Assembly: GCA_013698135.1 (NCBI GenBank) | Contig: JACCVM010000123.1 | Coordinates: 1-7,835 of the forward strand | Direction: 5' to 3' | DNA: 7,835 nucleotides | Origin: Euzebyaceae bacterium | Lineage (GTDB): Bacteria > Actinomycetota > Nitriliruptoria > Euzebyales > Egibacteraceae | In this document: piece by piece, positions 1 through 5,604 of the stretch | Layout: the number at the start of each line of letters is the position of its first letter | Numbering within the stretch: the stretch's first letter is position 1 | Position numbers and translations under genes: made by a program | The notes under the pieces: model-generated | What the model was told of the DNA's origin: nothing | What the model saw: the letters and a program-made list of their open reading frames with translations, nothing else | The model's database searches: none

Positions 1-2
1 GG

Positions 3-89
3 CCGGTTGTCCGCCTCGAAGCGGGTCACTTCCACCCGCTCGTCGACCCGGCTGCCGTCGCGGATGCGCTGCTGGCGCTCGCAAGCGAT
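3..89 (+). other. Open coding extension upstream of hisI, in the same frame (partial)
   Basis: From base 3 the hisI frame runs without a stop into the HisI domain. It translates to a plausible protein segment that includes RLEAGHFHPLVDPAAVADAL. The GHF...L.DP..VA.ALLAL pattern resembles the last strand and helix of an alpha/beta-hydrolase, where the catalytic His sits in a GH motif; this resemblance is by eye only. The other two forward frames here give Arg/Ser-rich or stop-interrupted translations. Because no stop separates this segment from HisI, either an upstream protein is fused to HisI or hisI simply starts further upstream. A Pro/Ala/Asp-rich stretch (about bases 96-150) between the two parts looks like a linker. 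Confidence 0.45.
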
Positions 90-476
90 GTGGTGCCGGC
101 AGCCCCCGGCGCTGACCCGTCGGATGCGACCGTCGCGCTGCCCGCCCGCGACGGCGCCGTCGCGCTGCGCTTCGACGAACGGGGCCTGATGCCAGCTGTG
201 GTGCAGCAGCACGACACCGGGGAGGTGCTGATGGTCGCATGGATGACCCGCGAGAGCCTCGACGAGACGCTGGCCACCGGGCAGACGGTGTTCTGGTCAC
301 GCAGTCGCGGCGAGCGCTGGCACAAGGGCGCGACCTCGGGCAACACCCAGCGCGTCATACAGGTCATCGCCGACTGCGACGCCGACGTGCTCCTGATCAA
401 GGTGGAGCAGGGCGGCGACGGGGTGGCCTGCCACACCGGTGCGCGCAGCTGCTTTCTGTATCCGTTGGCCGGATGA
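90..476 (+). CDS. hisI: Phosphoribosyl-AMP cyclohydrolase (HisI domain)
   Basis: HisI opens the adenine ring of phosphoribosyl-AMP to give ProFAR, the third step of histidine synthesis, in the cytoplasm. The family signature is clear: FDERGLMPAVVQ, then DTGEVLMVAWM, WSRSRGERWHKGATSGNTQ, the metal-binding DCDAD (residues 95-99 counted from the GTG at 90), and the Cys motif CHTGARSC starting at residue 114. At 128 aa it matches stand-alone HisI; no PRA-PH (HisE) domain follows. The start is uncertain: GTG 90 or GTG 93 fits the usual short N-terminus, but neither has a convincing ribosome binding site and the frame is open to the left edge, so a longer or fused protein is possible. The stop overlaps the trpE ATG by four bases (ATGA), tying hisI to the trp genes as in Mycobacterium. 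Confidence 0.9.
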   Translation: MVPAAPGADPSDATVALPARDGAVALRFDERGLMPAVVQQHDTGEVLMVAWMTRESLDETLATGQTVFWSRSRGERWHKGATSGNTQRVIQVIADCDADVLLIKVEQGGDGVACHTGARSCFLYPLAG

Positions 477-2020
477 ACACCGCGCTGTACCAGCCCTGTA
501 GGGAGGCGTTCACCGAGCTGGCGCGCGACCACGCGCTGGTGCCCGTGTGGCGGGAGGTGCTGGCGGACCTGTACACCCCCCTGGCGGTGTACGACCGGCT
601 GCGCCACAGCGACGGCCCAACGTTCCTGCTGGAATCCGTGGAACACGGCGAGCGTTGGGGCCGCTGGTCGTTCATCGGTCTGCGCCCCCTGTTGCAGCTG
701 CGAGCCCGCGCCGGCGCCGTCACGCTGACCGGGGCCGCTCCCGCCGCGGCGCGGCAGGCCGCCGCCAGTGGGGATCCACTGGCCACCCTGGAGGCTCTGC
801 TGGCAGGGCTACGCACACCGGAGCTGCCTGGGTTGCCGCCGCTGTTCTCCGGTGCGGTCGGCTACCTCGGCTGGGACGTGGTCCGCTTCATCGAGCGGCT
901 GCCGGCCAGCGGCACCGATGACCTGGGGATGGACGACGCCTGGTTGGTGTTTCCCGGCCAGCTTGTCGTCTTCGATCATCTGCGGCAGCGGCTGCTGGTG
1001 GTGTCCAACGTGCGCCCCGGTGACGATCCCGAGGGAGCCTGGGACGCGGCGGTGGAGGCATCGGAGCGCCTGGTGAGCAGCCTGGGGACGCCGGTCGGCG
1101 CCGCCCCGGTGGCGCCGCCGCGTGGCGCGCGGGTGAACGACGCGGCCGCCAACATGCCTCGCGAGGACTATCTCGCCGCGGTCGAGCGGGCCAAGGAGCA
1201 TATCCGCGCCGGCGATGTGTTCCAGGTGGTCCCCAGCCAGCGCTTCTCCCTGGAAACTACTGCGGACCCGTTCACCGTCTACCGGGTTCTGCGTGTCATC
1301 AACCCGTCGCCCTACATGTACATCTTCAACATTCCTGTGCAGTCCACAGCGGGTGCCACGCAGACAGCGGGTGCCACGCAGACAGCGGGGGCAACACAGA
1401 TCGTGGGATCGTCGCCAGAGGCGCTGGTCACCGTCCGCGGGCGTGACGCGGTCATCTGGCCGATCGCCGGATCAGCACCTCGTGGCGCAACCGACGCCGA
1501 GGACGAAGCGCGCGAGTCGGCGCTGCGCGGCGACGTCAAGGAGTGCGCCGAGCATGTCATGCTCGTCGACCTCGCCCGCAACGACCTCGGCCGGGTCTGC
1601 GAGCTGGGTAGCGTGCGGGTCTCGGGGTTCATGGATGTGGTCCGCTACAGCCACGTCATGCACTTGCGGTCCACCGTGGGCGGCCGTGTACGCGACGGTG
1701 TCGGCCCGGTCGACATCCTGCGTGCCACGTTCCCGGCGGGCACGCTGTCGGGCGCTCCGAAGGTGCGCGCGATGCAGATCATCGACGAGCTGGAACCGAC
1801 GAGACGCGGCCTGTACGGCGGCGGCATCGGCTATCTGGACCTCGCCGGCAACCTCGACCTGTGCATCGCCATCCGCACGCTGGTGTTCCGCAACGGCGCG
1901 GCCCACGTGCAGGTCGGTGCCGGTGTCGTCGCCGACAGCGTGGCCGAGCGCGAGTACGCCGAGACACAGGACAAGGCGATGGCGCTGCTGGCCTCGGTCC
2001 GCGCCGCTGAGCGGCTGTGA
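473..2020 (+). CDS. trpE: Anthranilate synthase component I (TrpE)
   Basis: TrpE converts chorismate to anthranilate, using ammonia delivered by the amidotransferase subunit TrpG, which is not in this window. The 515-aa product has the expected two parts. The N-terminal domain carries the LLES motif (residues 52-55), half of the tryptophan feedback pocket; NPSPYM (277-282) forms the other half. The chorismate-binding domain follows, with VGSSPE (311-316), EHVMLVDLARNDLGRVC, ATFPAGTLSGAPKVRAM, YGGGIGY and VQVGAGVVADS. Both feedback motifs are kept, so inhibition by tryptophan is expected. Two oddities: three tandem TAGATQ units (292-309) sit between NPSPYM and VGSSPE, and the usual IAGTRPRG reads IAGSAPRG (S334, A335). 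The ATG at 473 overlaps the hisI stop and gives a normal TrpE N-terminus; the longer frame back to 239 is a shadow of hisI. There is no room for a leader peptide or attenuator directly upstream. Its stop overlaps the next gene (GTGA). Confidence 0.97.
   Translation: MNTALYQPCREAFTELARDHALVPVWREVLADLYTPLAVYDRLRHSDGPTFLLESVEHGERWGRWSFIGLRPLLQLRARAGAVTLTGAAPAAARQAAASGDPLATLEALLAGLRTPELPGLPPLFSGAVGYLGWDVVRFIERLPASGTDDLGMDDAWLVFPGQLVVFDHLRQRLLVVSNVRPGDDPEGAWDAAVEASERLVSSLGTPVGAAPVAPPRGARVNDAAANMPREDYLAAVERAKEHIRAGDVFQVVPSQRFSLETTADPFTVYRVLRVINPSPYMYIFNIPVQSTAGATQTAGATQTAGATQIVGSSPEALVTVRGRDAVIWPIAGSAPRGATDAEDEARESALRGDVKECAEHVMLVDLARNDLGRVCELGSVRVSGFMDVVRYSHVMHLRSTVGGRVRDGVGPVDILRATFPAGTLSGAPKVRAMQIIDELEPTRRGLYGGGIGYLDLAGNLDLCIAIRTLVFRNGAAHVQVGAGVVADSVAEREYAETQDKAMALLASVRAAERL
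1346..1399 (+). repeat. Three tandem 18-bp units inside trpE (TAGATQ x3)
   Basis: The units lie at 1346-1363, 1364-1381 and 1382-1399, each reading acagcgggtgccacgcag or a variant. Units 1 and 2 are identical. Unit 3 differs at three bases, all in third codon positions and all synonymous (GGT/GGG, GCC/GCA, ACG/ACA). Each unit encodes Thr-Ala-Gly-Ala-Thr-Gln in the trpE frame, so the array adds 18 residues without breaking the gene. Confidence 0.97.
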
Positions 2021-2616
2021 GCGGCCGACGGGGCTGGCTGCTGCCCATCCTGGCGGTGCTCGCCGGCGGGCTGGTGCTGCTGCTGGCCGGGGCGGCTGAC
2101 TGGACCGCCGGCGTCGTCACCCGGAGGGTGGGCGAGGTCGCGGTGTCCGAAGCCGCCGGCACCAGCGGAACGCGGCTGGCACCCGCTGTGGTGCCACTGG
2201 GACTGCTGGCCCTGGCCGCCGGCGTCGCGCTGGCGGCGCTGCGCGGCCTGCCGCGTCGTGGTGCCGCTTTGCTGGCCTTGGCCACCGGTATGGGCACGAT
2301 CGGCACTGTCGTCGCGGGCGCGGCCGGCCAGACTGGGCTCACCGTGGCGCCGTTCGTCGCAGGCTTCGCCGCTGCGGTGGTGGCCACGGGAGGCGCGCTG
2401 GGACTGCGGGGCCCCACTCACCCGCCCTCGCGAACCCGCTACACCATCGAAGAGGCGCAGCGCCCCGCCGACGACGAGTGGTCCCTGGCCAGCGTCGAGG
2501 AGCCACCGCCCGGCTCGGCAACCGCTGCGCGTCGCGGCACGCGCGGCCCCGCGACGGGATCGGTCGCTGCGGCCAACGACTACGATGGCGACCCCCCGAC
2601 ACGAGGAGACGCGTGA
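2017..2616 (+). CDS. Trp operon-associated membrane protein (TIGR02234/Trp_oprn_chp-like)
   Basis: This 199-aa protein has four predicted membrane helices, at about residues 7-26, 54-75, 82-103 and 108-130, followed by a cytoplasmic-looking hydrophilic tail. It sits between trpE and trpC, where actinobacteria such as M. tuberculosis carry a small membrane protein of unknown function (Rv1610 type). The family-like features are the AGAADW after helix 1 (residues 24-29), the RYTIEEAQ stretch just past helix 4, a W in DDEWSL, and a C-terminal GDPPT. I assign it from these marks plus position. The biochemical role is not known; transport or sensing of tryptophan or its precursors is only a guess. 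The GTG start overlaps the trpE stop, and the stop overlaps the trpC GTG (both GTGA). No strong Shine-Dalgarno precedes it, so translation probably depends on coupling from trpE. Confidence 0.85.
   Translation: MSGRRGWLLPILAVLAGGLVLLLAGAADWTAGVVTRRVGEVAVSEAAGTSGTRLAPAVVPLGLLALAAGVALAALRGLPRRGAALLALATGMGTIGTVVAGAAGQTGLTVAPFVAGFAAAVVATGGALGLRGPTHPPSRTRYTIEEAQRPADDEWSLASVEEPPPGSATAARRGTRGPATGSVAAANDYDGDPPTRGDA
2603..2608 (+). promoter_or_regulatory. Ribosome binding site of trpC
   Basis: GAGGAG lies four bases upstream of the GTG at 2613, inside the 3' end of the membrane-protein gene. It decides the trpC start against the longer open frame that reaches back to 2478. Confidence 0.75.
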
Positions 2617-3449
2617 GCGGCTTCCTGGCACAGGCATGCGCCGAGGCGCGCGACCGCGCCGCGCGGGCACACGAGGCGCTGCCTCTTGGCGACCTGCGCG
2701 ACCGTGCCCGGCGGTGCCCACCGCCTCCGTCCTTCGCCGCGGCCCTCGGCGGCCCCGGCGTTGCCGTCATCGCCGAGGTGAAGCGCGCGAGCCCGGCTCG
2801 CGGCCACCTCGCGATCATCCCGGACGCCGGCGAGCTGGCCCGCGCCTACGCCAGCGGTGGCGCCGTCGCCATCAGCGTGCTGACCGAACCCGCGCACTTC
2901 GCCGGCTGTCTGGACGACCTGGTCGACGTTGCCGCGGCCACCCCGTTGCCGGCGCTGCGCAAGGACTTCGTCCTCGATCCCTATCAGGTCTGGGAGGCGC
3001 GGGCAGCCGGGGCCGCGGCGGTCCTGCTCATCGTGGCCGCGCTGGAACAGGACGCCCTGACCATGCTGCTGCGGATCACCAACGAGGCCGGGCTGAACGC
3101 CCTGGTCGAGACGCACGAGGAGCACGAGGTCACCCGCGCCGTCGGCGCCTTCGAGGCCGCTGGCGCCCGTGGTCCGCTGATCATCGGTATCAACGCACGG
3201 GATCTGACCACCCTGGACGTCGATCCGCACCGGTTCGCCGCACTGCGCGGCCGCGTTCCCGACACCGCGATCGCCGTCGCGGAGAGCGGCGTGCGCGAGC
3301 CCGCCGACGTTCGACGGCTCGCGGCCGCCGGTGCCGACGCCGTGCTCGTCGGCGAGGCGGTGGGCACCGCGACCGACCCCGCCGCCGCCGTCCGCGCGCT
3401 GGTGACCGCCGGCCTGCGCCGGGACGGCGACCAAGCAGGAGTCGCCTGA
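2613..3449 (+). CDS. trpC: Indole-3-glycerol phosphate synthase
   Basis: TrpC closes the ring of CdRP (the product of PRA isomerase) to indole-3-glycerol phosphate, releasing CO2 and water. The 278-aa sequence is a full-length single-domain TIM barrel. Visible active-site motifs are VIAEVKRASPARG (E55, K57, S60-P61), SVLTE, LRKDF (K117 being the second catalytic lysine by family alignment), LLIVAALEQ, LVETHEEHE, GINARDL, AESGV and VLVGEAV. There is no fused PRA isomerase (TrpF) domain; actinobacteria usually use the HisA homologue PriA for that step. The GTG start at 2613 has a good GAGGAG four bases upstream and overlaps the preceding stop. The trpC stop shares one base with the trpB ATG (TGATG). 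Confidence 0.96.
   Translation: MSGFLAQACAEARDRAARAHEALPLGDLRDRARRCPPPPSFAAALGGPGVAVIAEVKRASPARGHLAIIPDAGELARAYASGGAVAISVLTEPAHFAGCLDDLVDVAAATPLPALRKDFVLDPYQVWEARAAGAAAVLLIVAALEQDALTMLLRITNEAGLNALVETHEEHEVTRAVGAFEAAGARGPLIIGINARDLTTLDVDPHRFAALRGRVPDTAIAVAESGVREPADVRRLAAAGADAVLVGEAVGTATDPAAAVRALVTAGLRRDGDQAGVA
3437..3441 (+). promoter_or_regulatory. Ribosome binding site of trpB
   Basis: AGGAG lies seven bases upstream of the ATG at 3449, within the last codons of trpC. It supports this ATG over any downstream start and so supports the long N-terminal tail of TrpB as truly translated. Confidence 0.75.
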
Positions 3450-4735
3450 TGTCCGCCGCGCCCACCAACCCCGCCCCTTACTCGCAATCCGACAGCAACT
3501 TGACCAACTCCGCTCCCGCCCCTTACTCGACATCAAAGTTCGGCCGGTTCGGCGGGCGCTTCGTGCCCGAGGCCCTGGTGGCTGCCCTCGACGAACTGGC
3601 GGCCGCCTACGACGACGCCAGCAGCGACCCGGCGTTTCAGGGTCGGATGCGGGATCTGGCCCGCCACTACGGCGGGCGCCCCACGCCCTTGTATTTCGCG
3701 CAACGCCTCACCGAGCACGCCGGCCCGAACGCCGCGCGGATCTTCCTCAAGCGAGAGGATCTGGCGCACACGGGCAGCCACAAGTTGTGCAACGTCCTCG
3801 GCCAGGGCCTGCTCACCGAGCGGATGGGCAAGCGGCGGGTGATCGCGGAGACCGGCGCTGGCCAGCACGGGGTGGCCACCGCCACGATCGCGGCGCTCCT
3901 GGGACTCGACTGCGTGGTGTACATGGGGGAGGAGGACACCCGCCGGCAGCGGCTGAACGTGGTCCGCATGCAGCTGATGGGTGCCGAGGTGGTGCCCGTC
4001 ACGTCGGGCACGCGCACGCTGAAGGACGCGATCAACGAGGCGATGCGCGACTGGGTCACCAATGTTGAATCAACCCATTACTTGATCGGCTCGGTCGTTG
4101 GCCCGCATCCCTTCCCGGTGATCGTGCGCGACTTCGTCAAGGTGATCGGCCAGGAGGTGCGCGCCGAACTGCTGGAGACCGAGGGCCGTCTCCCTGGCGC
4201 GCTGGTCGCGTGCGTCGGTGGCGGCAGCAACGCGATGGGTCTGTTTCACCCGTTCATCGCTGACGAGGGGGTGCGGCTGGTCGGCGTCGAGGCCGGCGGC
4301 GAGGGCCTGTCGGGCGTGCGACACTCCGCCACGCTGACCGGCGGCAGCGAAGGGATTCTGCACGGCGCGCGTTCCTTCGTGCTGCAGGACGACTTCGGGC
4401 AGGTGCGCCCGACCCACTCGGTGTCGGCGGGCCTTGACTATCCCGGTGTCGGGCCAGAGCACGCCTGGCTGGCCGACACCGGGCGGGCCGAGTACCTGGC
4501 CGCCACCGACGACGAGGCACTGGAGGGCTTCCGGCTGGTCTGTGAGCTGGAGGGGATCATTCCGGCGCTGGAGCCAGCCCATGCCGTCCTGTCAGCACTG
4601 CGCCTGGCCCGCGAGCTGGGACCCGACCAGATCGTGGTACTCAACCTGTCCGGGCGTGGCGACAAGGACGTCGACGAGGTGAGCCGACTGCTGGCGATGA
4701 CGCCGGCGGGCCAGGACCTGGCAGCGGAGCGTTGA
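3449..4735 (+). CDS. trpB: Tryptophan synthase beta chain
   Basis: TrpB condenses indole with serine to make tryptophan, using PLP, in an alpha2-beta2 complex with TrpA. The 428-aa product belongs to the TrpB1 class. It has GRFGGRFVPE, the PLP lysine K112 in HTGSHKLCN, the catalytic glutamate E134 in AETGAGQHGVA, MGEEDTRRQRLNV, the PLP-phosphate loop GGGSNA, SAGLDYPGVGPEHA and the C-terminal SGRGDKD. Most TrpB1 proteins read KINN or similar after the PLP lysine; here it is KLCN. The first 30 or so residues, before GRFGG, are a Ser/Pro/Asn-rich tail, longer than in E. coli TrpB, with an internal APYS repeat. It is translated from an ATG with a good AGGAG and is probably disordered. The DNA there is also less GC-rich than its surroundings. 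The stop overlaps the trpA start (TTGA). Confidence 0.97.
   Translation: MSAAPTNPAPYSQSDSNLTNSAPAPYSTSKFGRFGGRFVPEALVAALDELAAAYDDASSDPAFQGRMRDLARHYGGRPTPLYFAQRLTEHAGPNAARIFLKREDLAHTGSHKLCNVLGQGLLTERMGKRRVIAETGAGQHGVATATIAALLGLDCVVYMGEEDTRRQRLNVVRMQLMGAEVVPVTSGTRTLKDAINEAMRDWVTNVESTHYLIGSVVGPHPFPVIVRDFVKVIGQEVRAELLETEGRLPGALVACVGGGSNAMGLFHPFIADEGVRLVGVEAGGEGLSGVRHSATLTGGSEGILHGARSFVLQDDFGQVRPTHSVSAGLDYPGVGPEHAWLADTGRAEYLAATDDEALEGFRLVCELEGIIPALEPAHAVLSALRLARELGPDQIVVLNLSGRGDKDVDEVSRLLAMTPAGQDLAAER
3471..3529 (+). repeat. Direct repeat in the 5' end of trpB
   Basis: The 14-bp word ccgccccttactcg occurs at 3471-3484 and again at 3516-3529, 45 bp apart. That spacing is exactly 15 codons, so both copies encode PAPYS, each preceded by a Thr-Asn. 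It looks like a small in-frame duplication that has since diverged in the middle. Confidence 0.8.
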
Positions 4736-5526
4736 CTCGGGTCATTGCCGCGATCCAAGCGGCCAACGACGACGGGAGGGCGGCCCTGGTCGCCTACCTG
4801 CCGGCCGGCTATCCCGACATGGACACCTCGTTGTCGTGCCTGCGAGCCGCGGCCGAGGCCGGCGCCGACGTGCTGGAGGTTGGCTTTCCCTACTCGGACC
4901 CGCTGATGGACGGTCCCACCATCCAGGCGGCCTCACAGGTGGCGTTGGACCGCGGCTACACCCCGGCCGACGACTTCGCGATGTGCGCCCAGCTCACCGA
5001 GGCAGTCGAGATTCCCACCCTGCTGATGACGTACTACAACCTGGCGTGGCACTACCGGGGCACATCCCGTCTCGACGACTTCGCCGCCGAGGCCGTAACT
5101 GCGGGGCTGGCTGGCGCGATCCTGCCCGACCTACCCGCGGAGGAGGGTCAGGAGTGGTCGGCGGTGGCCGCGGGCCACGACCTGGCCACCGTCTTCCTCG
5201 CCGCGCCGACCTCCCCCGACGAGCGGCTGGCGGCGGTCGCCGAGCGCAGCACCGGCTGGGTGTATGCCACTTCCACCCTCGGCGTGACCGGCGAGCGGCA
5301 GTCGCTGTCGTCGATGGCCGCACCGCTGGTCGCGCGGTTGCGCGGCTGCACCGACAAGCCAGTGGCCGTCGGCATCGGCGTGACCAGCGGCGAGCATGCT
5401 CGGGAGGTGGCGAGCTTCGCCGATGGCGTGATCGTCGGCTCGGCGATCGTGCGAGCCGCGGGCGACGGCGGGCCCGACGCGGTGGCCTCGCTGGTCGCCG
5501 AGCTCGCCGCCGGCTGCCGGCGCTGA
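4732..5526 (+). CDS. trpA: Tryptophan synthase alpha chain
   Basis: TrpA cleaves indole-3-glycerol phosphate to indole and glyceraldehyde-3-phosphate and channels indole to TrpB. The 264-aa TIM barrel is full length. The catalytic residues fall at the E. coli numbering, E49 in LEVGFPYSDP and D60 in LMDGP. Other family marks are YLPAGYPD, LLMTYYN, AGAILPDLP, FLAAPTSPDER, the LGVTGER loop, VAVGIGVTSGEHA and ADGVIVGSAIV. The start is a TTG overlapping the trpB stop (TTGA). It gives the normal N-terminus (RVIAAIQAANDDGRAALVAYL), and no ATG or GTG nearby would. A GGAG at 4726-4729 is only two bases upstream, too close for a classic ribosome binding site, so coupling to trpB is likely. It is the last gene of the operon, followed by a strong hairpin. 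Confidence 0.96.
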   Translation: MTRVIAAIQAANDDGRAALVAYLPAGYPDMDTSLSCLRAAAEAGADVLEVGFPYSDPLMDGPTIQAASQVALDRGYTPADDFAMCAQLTEAVEIPTLLMTYYNLAWHYRGTSRLDDFAAEAVTAGLAGAILPDLPAEEGQEWSAVAAGHDLATVFLAAPTSPDERLAAVAERSTGWVYATSTLGVTGERQSLSSMAAPLVARLRGCTDKPVAVGIGVTSGEHAREVASFADGVIVGSAIVRAAGDGGPDAVASLVAELAAGCRR

Positions 5527-5542
5527 CTCTCCCGGCGCCCAC

Positions 5543-5597
5543 CCCGGGGTGGTGGGCATCCGGTACCGGATCGGTAGCCGATCCCCGCCACCCCGGG
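5543..5597. terminator. Nested GC-rich hairpin between convergent genes (probable bidirectional terminator)
   Basis: The arms are 5543-5556 (cccggggtggtggg) and 5584-5597 (cccgccaccccggg). They pair over 14 positions with one G-U when read from the + strand. The 27-base loop holds a perfect 14-bp palindrome, atccggtaccggat (5558-5571), and overlapping it a 5-bp stem, atcgg/ccgat (5570-5582). It starts 17 bases after the trpA stop and ends 7 bases before the stop of the opposing gene. No T-run follows on either strand, so it is not a canonical intrinsic terminator; U-less hairpins are often proposed to terminate in actinobacteria. It could also act as a 3' stability element. Confidence 0.65.
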
Positions 5598-5604
5598 TCC
5601 GGGG

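Noticed and set aside
239..472. Longer trpE starting at the ATG near 239
   Set aside because: The extra 78 residues lie out of frame over the conserved HisI sequence and match no TrpE N-terminus; ATG 473 overlaps the hisI stop and gives the normal start.
1346..1399. The trpE tandem repeat as a CRISPR array or mobile-element footprint
   Set aside because: The 18-bp units are directly adjacent with no spacers, stay in frame, and have no inverted ends or target-site duplication.
2258..3448. Longer trpB frame extending back over the membrane-protein gene and trpC
   Set aside because: The upstream translation is Arg-rich shadow sequence across two well-supported genes; AGGAG and ATG at 3449 fit the real start.
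1779..3536. Long minus-strand open frames opposite trpE, the membrane protein and trpC
   Set aside because: They are Arg/Gly/Ala-rich or low in normal protein signatures, overlap genes with clear family motifs, and are the expected antisense shadows of GC-rich coding DNA.
4064..4074. Short palindrome gttgaatcaac inside trpB
   Set aside because: It is only five pairs around one base, within conserved coding sequence and away from any gene boundary; chance is sufficient.
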